DNA of 48,956 bases from NCBI GenBank assembly GCA_007128895.1, contig SKWO01000044.1, positions 1 through 48,956 on the forward strand, written 5' to 3'. The translations under genes were made by a program, and so were the position numbers. Within the stretch, counting starts at the first letter, position 1. The number at the start of each line of letters is the position of its first letter. Below the pieces are notes generated by a model. It did not search any database, had not been told where the DNA came from, and saw nothing but the letters and a program-made list of their open reading frames with translations. Positions 1-6,667 of the stretch are shown one piece after another. The DNA comes from Gammaproteobacteria bacterium (GTDB taxonomy: Bacteria > Pseudomonadota > Gammaproteobacteria > SKWO01).

Positions 1-175
1 TCGGCACTTGATGATTACTCCGTAATTTCTGTGGCTTCTAACTACTATTCGACGGATCCGCCTATAACCCCAAAGGCGGCGATTTTGTCCGTATATGCAA
101 CTTCCCTCCCGCCCCTCGAGGGCAAGAATTTTCCTTTACCAGCAACATACTACAATTTTAGTCGGCATGCACCCC
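1..175. other. Left-edge non-coding stretch with a partial palindrome copy
   Basis: No convincing gene is seen here. The only open frame, plus strand 31-267, has no family resemblance and no ribosome-binding site. Positions 53-66 (CGGATCCGCCTATA) repeat one side of the palindrome at 176-205. Positions 58-63 (CCGCCT) can pair with 74-79 (AGGCGG), followed by GATTTT, so a weak plus-strand terminator for a gene left of the window is possible. The stretch is more AT-rich than its surroundings. Confidence 0.5.
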
Positions 176-205
176 GGCAGTATAGGCGGATCCGCCTATA
201 CTGCC
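176..205. repeat. 30-bp perfect palindrome next to the integrase stop codon
   Basis: The left arm 176-190 reads GGCAGTATAGGCGGA and the right arm 191-205 is its exact reverse complement, with no loop bases. It begins one base beyond the integrase stop codon (207-209). There is no T-run, so a classical terminator is unlikely. A partial copy lies at 53-66. The position at the 3' side of a site-specific recombinase gene suggests a recombination site or a mobile-element end, but this is inference. Confidence 0.8.
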
Positions 206-206
206 A

Positions 207-1178
207 TCAGAGGTGGTCTGCTGGGCTTTTGACGGCTGCCGGACCCCGGTTCAATACGTGTGTGTAGATCATGGTTGTCTTGACGTCGCTGTGGCCCAGC
301 AATTCTTGCACGGTGCGGATGTCGTAGCCGGCTTCGAGCAGGTGGGTAGCAAAGGAGTGACGGAAGGTGTGGCACGTAGCGCGCTTGGTCAGTCCGGCGC
401 TTTGTACGGCTTTGCGTACTGCCTTTTGTATGATCGTGGCATCGATATGGTGTCTACCTTGCTGCCTAGTTTTTTGATTGACCCAGCGTCTGTCTTGTGG
501 AAAGACCCATTGCCAACTCAGCTCGGCTGGGGCATTGGGGTATTTGCGTGCCAAGGCGCCAGGCAGTTCGACGCGGCCCCAGCCCTCTGCGAGGTCTTGC
601 GCGTGTTGCGCTCTTACCTTCCCCAAGTGTTCACGCAAGGGTTGTTTGAGACGTTCGGGCAGCATGGTGATGCGGTCTTTACCGCCCTTGCCGTCGCGTA
701 CCAGTATCTCGTTACGAGCAAAGTCGATCTGCTGGATGCGCAGGCGCAGGCACTCCATCAGGCGCAGGCCGCTACCATAGAGCAGGGAGGCGATCAGCCA
801 TTTTTCTCCATTCAGATTTTCGAGGACGGCCTTGACTTCGTCACGGGTCAACACGACCGGGATGCGTTGCTGGCGCTGGGCGCGAACGACCTCTCCGAGT
901 TCGCCGATTTCACGTCCGATGACATGGCGGTAGAGGAAGAGCAGGGCAGATAGTGCCTGGTTCTGGGTGGATGGACTCACCTTGCCCTTTACGGCCAGTG
1001 CAGTCAGGAAGGCATTGATCTCGTTCTCGCCCATCTCGGCTGGGTGACGAATGCCGTGGAAGTGGATAAATTTGCGAATCCATTGGCAGTAGCTCACTTC
1101 TGTGCGTGGGCTGTAGTGGCGAACGCGCAGAGCGTGGCGGACCTGCTCCATAAGACGTGGTGATCGCTTGTCGTGCAT
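207..1178 (-). CDS. intI: Integron-type tyrosine recombinase (IntI family), solitary
   Basis: Site-specific recombinase of about 323 residues. The N-terminal SAM-like core-binding domain covers roughly residues 8-95. The catalytic domain has the full tyrosine recombinase set, numbered from the ATG: Arg139, Lys164, His270, Arg273, His296 and Tyr305. An insertion around residues 200-232 (including [14 protein letters not shown]) is typical of integron integrases and absent from XerC/D. A TTG codon lies just upstream at 1181; the ATG at 1178 is preferred, though neither has a clear Shine-Dalgarno. The gene looks intact. No attC-bearing cassettes are visible on either side: nifB starts 290 bp upstream and a palindrome follows the stop. 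It may act on distant sites or be a cassette-free remnant. Confidence 0.88.
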   Translation of the reverse strand: MHDKRSPRLMEQVRHALRVRHYSPRTEVSYCQWIRKFIHFHGIRHPAEMGENEINAFLTALAVKGKVSPSTQNQALSALLFLYRHVIGREIGELGEVVRAQRQQRIPVVLTRDEVKAVLENLNGEKWLIASLLYGSGLRLMECLRLRIQQIDFARNEILVRDGKGGKDRITMLPERLKQPLREHLGKVRAQHAQDLAEGWGRVELPGALARKYPNAPAELSWQWVFPQDRRWVNQKTRQQGRHHIDATIIQKAVRKAVQSAGLTKRATCHTFRHSFATHLLEAGYDIRTVQELLGHSDVKTTMIYTHVLNRGPAAVKSPADHL

Positions 1179-1260
1179 CAAGCTCAGCCGTGCGGGTCGA
1201 TGTGTTTTTGAGGTTGCGTGGGCGACAGTTGCTGCCTTTACCTAGCTCCAATACCATTTT

Positions 1261-1289
1261 TATATACAGGACAAAAGATAAATAAGCAA
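1261..1289 (-). promoter_or_regulatory. Candidate integrase promoter with LexA-like box
   Basis: On the minus strand a -35 TTGCTT (plus 1284-1289) and a -10 TATATA (plus 1261-1266) are separated by 17 bp. A LexA-like sequence overlaps the -10 at 1252-1271: one half-site CTGT is perfect and the other reads ATGG instead of ACAG, about 15 of 20 matches to the E. coli consensus. SOS control of integron integrases is established in other bacteria; here it is only suggested by sequence. Confidence 0.45.
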
Positions 1290-1345
1290 CAAGGCTGTTG
1301 CAAGCGGTGGCTGGCACAAAGCCGACAATCTGCCGTGGCTGGGGC

Positions 1346-1361
1346 TGTAGCAGACGTGACA
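1346..1361 (+). promoter_or_regulatory. NifA upstream activator sequence for nifB
   Basis: The sequence TGT-N10-ACA (TGT at 1346-1348, ACA at 1359-1361) is an exact match to the NifA binding consensus. It lies about 68 bp upstream of the -24 element of the sigma-54 promoter, the usual range for enhancer binding. Confidence 0.8.
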
Positions 1362-1394
1362 GCATGGCCACGGAACTGCGCTTTTGACATTCAA

Positions 1395-1407
1395 TAACAA
1401 CAGGTTG
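1395..1407 (+). promoter_or_regulatory. Candidate IHF site between NifA site and promoter
   Basis: TAACAACAGGTTG matches the IHF consensus WATCAANNNNTTR with one mismatch. It sits between the NifA site and the -24/-12 promoter, where DNA bending by IHF helps NifA contact sigma-54 polymerase in known nif systems. Confidence 0.5.
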
Positions 1408-1413
1408 CAATAC

Positions 1414-1429
1414 GGGCACGCTCCTTGCT
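1414..1429 (+). promoter_or_regulatory. Sigma-54 (-24/-12) promoter of nifB
   Basis: GGGCACGCTCCTTGCT matches TGGCACGNNNNTTGCW at all but the first position, with GG at 1415-1416 and GC at 1427-1428. Transcription would start near 1440, about 29 bp before the nifB ATG. A Shine-Dalgarno CAGGAG follows at 1457-1462. Confidence 0.88.
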
Positions 1430-1468
1430 GAGTGACCAGCAACAGGTCATTGAGTTCAGGAGCCGACG

Positions 1469-2971
1469 ATGGAACTGAAAGTGGTCGAGACGCCCAAGGA
1501 GCAGGGCGGTTGCAGCGCGAGTTCGTGTGGCGGCAGTGCCGATCAGTTGGCGCATCTGCCGGAGGCGATTCGCGAGAAGGTGAAGAACCATCCGTGCTAT
1601 TCGGAGCAGGCGCACCACCACTATGCGCGCATGCATGTGGCAGTGGCGCCGGCGTGCAATATCCAGTGCCACTACTGTAACCGCAAGTACGACTGCGCCA
1701 ATGAGTCGCGCCCCGGTGTGGTCTCCGAGCTGTTGACGCCGGAGCAGGCGGTGAAGAAGACCCTGGCCGTGGCGGCCAACATCCCGCAGATGACGGTATT
1801 GGGCATCGCCGGCCCCGGCGACCCGCTGGCCAACCCGGAGCGCACGCTGGCGACCTTCCGCGCCCTCAGCGAGCAGGCGCCGGACATCAAGCTCTGTGTC
1901 TCGACCAACGGCCTCGCGCTACCGGAGCTGGTCGATGAGCTGTGCCAGCACAACATCGATCACGTCACCATCACGATCAACTGTGTCGACCCGGATGTCG
2001 GCGCCAAGATCTATCCGTGGATCTTCTGGCAGGGTCGGCGCATCCGTGGGCGCAAGGCGGCGGAGATATTGATCGCGCAGCAGCAGAAGGGGCTGGAGAT
2101 GCTGACCGCGCGCGGGGTGCTGGTAAAGGTCAATTCGGTGATGATCCCCGGCGTCAATGACGAGCACCTGAAGGAGGTCTCCAAGGTGGTCAAGGCCAAG
2201 GGTGCCTTCCTGCACAACGTGATGCCGCTGATCGCCGAGGCCGAGCACGGCACCTTCTACGGGGTGATGGGTCAGCGCAGCCCGGATGCCGCCGAGCTGC
2301 AGGCGCTGCAGGATGCCTGTGCCGGTGACATGAACATGATGCGTCACTGCCGCCAGTGCCGCGCCGATGCGGTCGGCATGCTGGGTGAGGATCGCGGGGA
2401 TGAGTTCACCCTGGAGAAGATCGAGGCGATGGAGATCGACTACGCTGCAGCGATGGAGCGGCGCGCCGAGGTCCACGCCCGCATCGAGGCCGAACGGGCC
2501 GAGCAGGAGCGGGCCAAGGCCAGTGGCGGCAATGTCGCCTTCGTCTCGCTCGACAGCCTGCGTGCCAGGCCGCAGACGCCGAAGGCGCTGATCGCCGTCT
2601 CCACCCAGGGCGGCGGTGTGGTCAACCAGCACTTCGGCCACGCCCGCGAGTTTCTGGTCTATGAGGCGAGCGCGAACGGCGTGCGCTTCATCGGCCCGCG
2701 CCGGGTCGATGCCTACTGCAGTGGCGACGACACTTGCGGTGAGGCGGAGACGACCCTGCAGCGCACGATCAAGGTGCTGGAAGGCTGTGCTGGCGTACTC
2801 AGCGCCAAGATCGGCCTGCCGCCGTGGGAGGCGCTGGAGGCGGTCGGCATCCAGCCGAGCGGCGAGTACGCCTGGGAGCCGATCGAGGAGGCGGTGGCCG
2901 CCTTTTATCAGGAGCTGCTCAAGGGCGGTCACCTTGACCAGCGCGACGAGCGCACGCGGGAGGTGGCGTAA
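1469..2971 (+). CDS. nifB: Nitrogenase cofactor biosynthesis protein NifB
   Basis: Radical SAM enzyme of 500 residues that fuses two [4Fe-4S] clusters and inserts carbide to form NifB-co, the precursor of the FeMo cofactor. The radical SAM motif is Cys63-x3-Cys67-x2-Cys70, followed by Cys75 in NRKYDC. The N-terminal region CSASSCGGS is typical of NifB. From about residue 370 a NifX/NafY-like domain (VSTQGGGVVNQHFGHA) is fused, as in proteobacterial NifB. It heads the operon nifB, fdxN, two [2Fe-2S] ferredoxins and nifQ, and its TAA overlaps the next ATG by one base. The region upstream carries NifA, IHF and sigma-54 elements, so expression should be restricted to nitrogen-fixing conditions. 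Confidence 0.97.
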   Translation: MELKVVETPKEQGGCSASSCGGSADQLAHLPEAIREKVKNHPCYSEQAHHHYARMHVAVAPACNIQCHYCNRKYDCANESRPGVVSELLTPEQAVKKTLAVAANIPQMTVLGIAGPGDPLANPERTLATFRALSEQAPDIKLCVSTNGLALPELVDELCQHNIDHVTITINCVDPDVGAKIYPWIFWQGRRIRGRKAAEILIAQQQKGLEMLTARGVLVKVNSVMIPGVNDEHLKEVSKVVKAKGAFLHNVMPLIAEAEHGTFYGVMGQRSPDAAELQALQDACAGDMNMMRHCRQCRADAVGMLGEDRGDEFTLEKIEAMEIDYAAAMERRAEVHARIEAERAEQERAKASGGNVAFVSLDSLRARPQTPKALIAVSTQGGGVVNQHFGHAREFLVYEASANGVRFIGPRRVDAYCSGDDTCGEAETTLQRTIKVLEGCAGVLSAKIGLPPWEALEAVGIQPSGEYAWEPIEEAVAAFYQELLKGGHLDQRDERTREVA

Positions 2972-3249
2972 TGGCCCTGAAGATCATCGAGAGCTGTGTC
3001 AACTGCTGGGCGTGCGAGCCGCTTTGCCCGAGCGGCGCCATCTTTGAGGCGCGCCCCCACTTCATCATCGACCCGAAGCGGTGCACCGAGTGCGAGGGCG
3101 ACCACGCCCAGCCGCAGTGCGCCGAGATCTGCCCCATCGAAGGGGCGATACTGAACAGTTTCGGCGAGCCGGTCAATCCGCCCGGTTCGCTGACAGGAAT
3201 CCCGCCCCACCGCCTCGCCGAGGCGATGGCCGAGATACGTGCCCGATAA
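2971..3249 (+). CDS. fdxN: 2[4Fe-4S] ferredoxin, FdxN type, nifB-associated
   Basis: Small ferredoxin of 92 residues with two cluster motifs: Cys9-x2-Cys12-x2-Cys15-x3-Cys19-Pro and Cys38-x2-Cys41-x8-Cys50-x3-Cys54-Pro. The eight-residue gap in the second motif is characteristic of the FdxN group found next to nifB. In Azotobacter, FdxN supports NifB-co formation, presumably by delivering electrons to NifB. Its ATG overlaps the nifB stop by one base, indicating translational coupling. A proline-rich tail follows the second motif. Confidence 0.93.
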   Translation: MALKIIESCVNCWACEPLCPSGAIFEARPHFIIDPKRCTECEGDHAQPQCAEICPIEGAILNSFGEPVNPPGSLTGIPPHRLAEAMAEIRAR

Positions 3250-3270
3250 CCCACAACGAGGAAGACCACC

Positions 3271-3555
3271 ATGGCCAAAGCCAATCTCACCTTCGCCGAT
3301 CTTGACCTTACCGTCTCTGTGCCGGTCGGCGTTCGCGTCATCGAAATCTCTGAAAAGGTCGGCTCCGGGCTGATCTACGGCTGCCGCGAAGGCGACTGCG
3401 GCACCTGCCTGATGAAGGTCATCAGCGGCGCCGACAACCTCTCCACCCCCTCTGTGGTGGAAGAGAAGGTGCTGCGCGACAACCATGCCGGGCGTGACAC
3501 CCGTCTGGCCTGCCAGGCGCAGGTGCTCGGCGACGTCACCGTCAAGCCGGCCTGA
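3271..3555 (+). CDS. Plant-type [2Fe-2S] ferredoxin in the nif operon (first)
   Basis: Ferredoxin of 94 residues with the plant/vertebrate-type pattern Cys38-x4-Cys43-x2-Cys46 and a distant Cys81. The beta-grasp fold is expected. It lies 21 bp after fdxN with a GAGGAAG Shine-Dalgarno. The likely role is electron transfer to nitrogenase or to cofactor assembly; the specific partner cannot be read from sequence. It is related to but clearly distinct from the next gene, which is longer between the cysteine motif and the last cysteine. Confidence 0.88.
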   Translation: MAKANLTFADLDLTVSVPVGVRVIEISEKVGSGLIYGCREGDCGTCLMKVISGADNLSTPSVVEEKVLRDNHAGRDTRLACQAQVLGDVTVKPA

Positions 3556-3572
3556 ACGGTAGGAGCAGAACC

Positions 3573-3920
3573 ATGCCGAACATTACCTTCAGCAGCCCCA
3601 GCTACAAGGACAAGACGGTCTACGCGGTGGCCGGCAGCCACACCGAGTCGGTGCTCAAGATTGCCAAGGAGCACAAGATTCCGATCGACTTCAGTTGTGA
3701 GGATGGCCAGTGCGGCACCTGTCTGGTCAAGGTGACCAGCCTGGACAAGAAGGGCCGCATGGCCGGCCCGCTGACCGACAAGGAACGCGAAGTGCTGGTT
3801 TCACTGGGCAAGGTCAGCCGCGAAGAGATGGAGCAGATGTCGGTCGACGACCTGCCGCCACCGTGGCGCCTGGCCTGCCAGCTCATTGTGCGCGACGAAG
3901 ACCTGCTGGTCGAGTACTGA
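3573..3920 (+). CDS. [2Fe-2S] ferredoxin in the nif operon (second)
   Basis: Ferredoxin of 115 residues with Cys42-x4-Cys47-x2-Cys50 and Cys102. Compared with the preceding 94-residue ferredoxin it carries about 17 extra residues, including an acidic helix-like stretch (TDKEREVLVSLGK, residues 68-80) before the last cysteine. Ferredoxins of this kind occur in nif clusters of proteobacteria and cyanobacteria. It starts 17 bp after the previous gene, preceded by TAGGAG. Two paralogues side by side suggest separate electron-transfer duties within nitrogen fixation. Confidence 0.88.
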   Translation: MPNITFSSPSYKDKTVYAVAGSHTESVLKIAKEHKIPIDFSCEDGQCGTCLVKVTSLDKKGRMAGPLTDKEREVLVSLGKVSREEMEQMSVDDLPPPWRLACQLIVRDEDLLVEY

Positions 3921-3947
3921 GCGACAACCCCGTTCGGAGGGCAGCCC

Positions 3948-4544
3948 ATGTTGGCGATGCAACAGCAGTTCAGGCAGCAGGAGCGCAGGCAGGCGGTCGA
4001 CCCGCGCCACTTGCTGGCCTCACTGCGCGCGCACGCCACCGGGCTGCCCAACGACGACGTCTTCGCCTCGATGCTGGCGACCTGGTACAGCGGCGGCGGC
4101 GCGCTGCCGCGCTGCCTGGGGCTGAGTGACCCGCAATTCGGGGCACTTTTACAGCGCCACTTTCCCGGTTTTGTGCCGCCGACACGCGACGACGGTGACG
4201 ATCTGGAGCTGGAGCGCGCCCCGGAGCGGGACGACCTGTTGGCGCTGATGGTCGACAACCGGGCCGGGAACGACCCGTCCGAGGAGTGGATGGCCGCGAT
4301 TGTCGTCGCCGGCTGCATGGGCAACGACCACCTGTGGCAGGATCTGGGGCTCTGGTCACGCGCTGAACTGACGGCGCTGATGGAGCGCAACTTCCCCGCC
4401 CTGGCCGCGCGTAACGACCGCAACATGAAGTGGAAGAAGTTTCTCTACAAGCAGCTGTGCAATGGCGAAGGGGTTTATGTCTGCCGCGCCCCGTCGTGCG
4501 AGGTCTGCGCCGACTTCGACCACTGCTTTGGTGAAGAGCGCTAG
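3948..4544 (+). CDS. nifQ: NifQ, molybdenum donor for FeMo-cofactor synthesis
   Basis: Protein of 198 residues that carries a Mo-Fe-S cluster and supplies molybdenum to the NifEN/NifH maturation complex. The signature Cys179-x4-Cys184-x2-Cys187-x5-Cys193 near the C-terminus is complete, preceded by the conserved RNMKWKKFLYKQLC stretch. It is the last gene of the nifB operon and is followed after 12 bp by a convergent gene. An internal Met at residue 4 is a possible alternative start; a GGAGGG Shine-Dalgarno at 3936-3941 fits the first ATG. Confidence 0.95.
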   Translation: MLAMQQQFRQQERRQAVDPRHLLASLRAHATGLPNDDVFASMLATWYSGGGALPRCLGLSDPQFGALLQRHFPGFVPPTRDDGDDLELERAPERDDLLALMVDNRAGNDPSEEWMAAIVVAGCMGNDHLWQDLGLWSRAELTALMERNFPALAARNDRNMKWKKFLYKQLCNGEGVYVCRAPSCEVCADFDHCFGEER

Positions 4545-4556
4545 GAAAACGCCTGC

Positions 4557-5306
4557 TCAGTCCGGCGTGGTACGCCGCAGCTCGACCTGCTGCTGGTTGA
4601 TGTAGCGCTGCACCAGCGCCGCATGGGCGTGGCTCAGGTTGTGAAAGGCGCAGCCGGCGCGCTTGACCGGGTCACCGCGCTGCATGGTCACTTCGAAGAC
4701 CGAGCGCACCTCAAGATCGAAGATCACCTCACCCATCCCCGGCAGTGCCATCCGGCACTGTGGATAGATGACGCCGGAGCGCAGCGGGGCGTCACCGGCA
4801 TAGTCGACCACGCCCAGGCCACCCACGCTGATGTCGACCACACGCAGGTCGATCCAACACCCCTCCTCGACCAGCACCTTGCAGTGCAACGGTGCGGTGC
4901 GCGGCAAGGAGAGACGGAAGTATTCGCGCTGCTGCGGGTAGAAGATGGTCGGCGGCAGATGGGTGCGGAAGACCGGCTCGCCCTGCAGGCGGGCATCGCT
5001 GATGCCGCTCAGGGTGAACTTGACCTCCACCGTCTCCAGCTTGCTGACACAGAAGAGCTTGCTGGCGGCCATCACACGCTGGTTGATCAACGGATCGTGG
5101 CTCTGGTCCAGCGCCACCAGATCGCGCTGCGCATCGACCAGCACCACCGCGGTGGTCAGCAGGGTGCGTCCACCGTCGATGTGCGCACTGATCAAGGCGC
5201 GTTGCTGCATCAGGCGACGCAGCACCCGCGCAATCTCGGCCGGCGAGTGGATCAGGAAGCGCTCATTGCCGGCTGGGGCAGGGCGGCGGGTTTCAGAGGC
5301 GGGCAT
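4557..5306 (-). CDS. YcgR-like PilZ-domain protein (c-di-GMP receptor)
   Basis: About 249 residues from the chosen ATG. The N-terminal half resembles the YcgR regulator domain. The C-terminal half is a PilZ domain with the c-di-GMP binding motifs Arg127-x3-Arg131 (QREYFR) and Asp158-x-Ser-x2-Gly163 (DISVGG). YcgR-type proteins slow or steer flagella when c-di-GMP is high. The open frame extends upstream to 5390 but would then overlap the diguanylate cyclase gene, so the ATG at 5306 is preferred, although it lacks a clear Shine-Dalgarno. It lies 17 bp downstream of that gene, forming a synthase-receptor pair. No flagellar genes are in the window. Confidence 0.8.
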   Translation of the reverse strand: MPASETRRPAPAGNERFLIHSPAEIARVLRRLMQQRALISAHIDGGRTLLTTAVVLVDAQRDLVALDQSHDPLINQRVMAASKLFCVSKLETVEVKFTLSGISDARLQGEPVFRTHLPPTIFYPQQREYFRLSLPRTAPLHCKVLVEEGCWIDLRVVDISVGGLGVVDYAGDAPLRSGVIYPQCRMALPGMGEVIFDLEVRSVFEVTMQRGDPVKRAGCAFHNLSHAHAALVQRYINQQQVELRRTTPD

Positions 5307-5323
5307 CGGTTCTGGTCGCAGGA

Positions 5324-6532
5324 TCAGGAAGCAGCCATTGTAGCAGAGTGGATTTTGCCGCCGATACCTGGCAGCAGTGCGTCGCCACAACTGCAGACCT
5401 GGTTGCGCCCACCCTCCTTGGCCTGGTACATGCGGCTGTCGGCCAGTGACACCAAGCTGTGCCAGTCGTCGCAGCCGTCAGCGTGCAACTCGGCGATCCC
5501 GATGCTGGCGGTCAGCGGCGCGCCGTCCGGGCGGTCACCGAAACCGCGCTCGAGAATCCGGTTGACGGCTCGCAGGGCGCCTTCGCAATCGGTCTGCGGC
5601 AGCACCATGACGAACTCCTCGCCCCCCCAGCGGATCACCATGTCGCTGCCGCGCAGCTCTTCGACCAGCACGCGGCCGGCGCCGGTCAGGGCCTCATCGC
5701 CCGCCTCGTGGCCCCAGGTGTCGTTGAGTGACTTGAAGTGGTCGAGATCGAAGAAGATGATCGCCAGCGGGCCGCCATCACGACGCGCCTTTTCCACCTG
5801 GATGCCGAGTAGTTCCTCGCCGACGCTGCGCACGAAGGCACGCGTCAATACATCCTGACAGGATTGCCGCACCAGTTGGGTCATGAACTGGATCTGACTC
5901 ATCCCGGCCAGGGTACCGACCGTCGCCAGCAGCAGCAGCAGCCAGGCGGCGCCGATGTAGGTTCCCATCGGGAAGACGTTATGGCCGATCACGGCGCCAA
6001 TGACATGGGCCATGAGCAGCGGGATGGAGAAGGCGAGCCCTTCAAGGGCGGTGATCGGGAAGACCGCCAGCCCGGCGACCATGACAAAGGGCAGGAAGGC
6101 GTAGCCGGTCGCCACCACGGCCGCCACCCCGGTGACCTGCTGGTGGCCGAGCACCAGATGGGAGGCGACAAAGAAGAAGGCCGGTATCAGTAGCAGCAAC
6201 CCCAATGCGAGGCGCGCGCGCCCGATCTGGTCATTGCCTCGGAAGGAGAGGGCCAGCGTGGCAAAGGCGGCCGTGGCGGCCAGGCGTGCCGCGGCCAGCC
6301 AGCCCCACAGCGGCCAGTCGAAGAGCACCCAGTCGATGAGGATCCACAGCGGGGTGAAGATGGCAAAGACCGTGGCCACCATCCGCACACGGGAGGTGAT
6401 GAGCATGGCACGGCGACGGGCCAGCAACGGCGTGTGGTTGCGCGTCAGTACCAACTCATTGATGTGTTTCGGGTCGAATTCGCCCAGAATCTGGGTCAGT
6501 GCATCTGCGCACTTTTGTCGAAACCGCTCCAT
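5324..6532 (-). CDS. Membrane diguanylate cyclase (GGDEF)
   Basis: About 402 residues. Around six hydrophobic segments (residues about 45-215) form an N-terminal membrane sensor region of unknown ligand. The C-terminal GGDEF domain has FDLDHFKSLND and the active-site GGEEF at residues 303-307. An inhibitory I-site, RGSD at 294-297, sits exactly five residues before GGEEF, so product inhibition is expected. No EAL domain is present. The ATG at 6532 is preferred over the one at 6562 because a G-rich sequence lies just upstream. It is probably co-transcribed with the downstream PilZ gene. Confidence 0.9.
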   Translation of the reverse strand: MERFRQKCADALTQILGEFDPKHINELVLTRNHTPLLARRRAMLITSRVRMVATVFAIFTPLWILIDWVLFDWPLWGWLAAARLAATAAFATLALSFRGNDQIGRARLALGLLLLIPAFFFVASHLVLGHQQVTGVAAVVATGYAFLPFVMVAGLAVFPITALEGLAFSIPLLMAHVIGAVIGHNVFPMGTYIGAAWLLLLLATVGTLAGMSQIQFMTQLVRQSCQDVLTRAFVRSVGEELLGIQVEKARRDGGPLAIIFFDLDHFKSLNDTWGHEAGDEALTGAGRVLVEELRGSDMVIRWGGEEFVMVLPQTDCEGALRAVNRILERGFGDRPDGAPLTASIGIAELHADGCDDWHSLVSLADSRMYQAKEGGRNQVCSCGDALLPGIGGKIHSATMAAS

Positions 6533-6625
6533 CAAACCGCCCCCCGGTTCTGGATGATCCACTGCTCACGCTCCACTGTCGACTTGTTATTCTTCCTGCG
6601 CCCCCGCGTTGGCCCAGCAATCCAT

Positions 6626-6645
6626 GCTGTCAACATGGTGACAGC
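6626..6645. repeat. Inverted repeat between GGDEF gene and glmS
   Basis: GCTGTCA (6626-6632) and TGACAGC (6639-6645) form a 7-bp inverted repeat around six bases. On the minus strand it contains TTGACA, and a second TTGACA is read from 6657-6662. No good -10 follows either, so this may be an operator for the cyclase gene or an mRNA hairpin after glmS. Confidence 0.35.
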
Positions 6646-6667
6646 TCTACACGGGATGTCAAGTCGG

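Noticed and set aside
31-267. Plus-strand open frame of 78 codons at the left edge
   Set aside because: No ribosome-binding site, low-complexity mixed composition, and it runs through the palindrome and the integrase 3' end.
1365-1380. Alternative GG-N10-GC sigma-54 site
   Set aside because: Spacing is right but it matches the rest of the consensus poorly, and the site at 1414-1429 is far better and closer to nifB.
1179-1468. Integron attI/attC sites and cassettes upstream of the integrase
   Set aside because: No paired RYYYAAC/GTTRRRY cores were found; the interval is taken up by promoter elements of the integrase and nifB.
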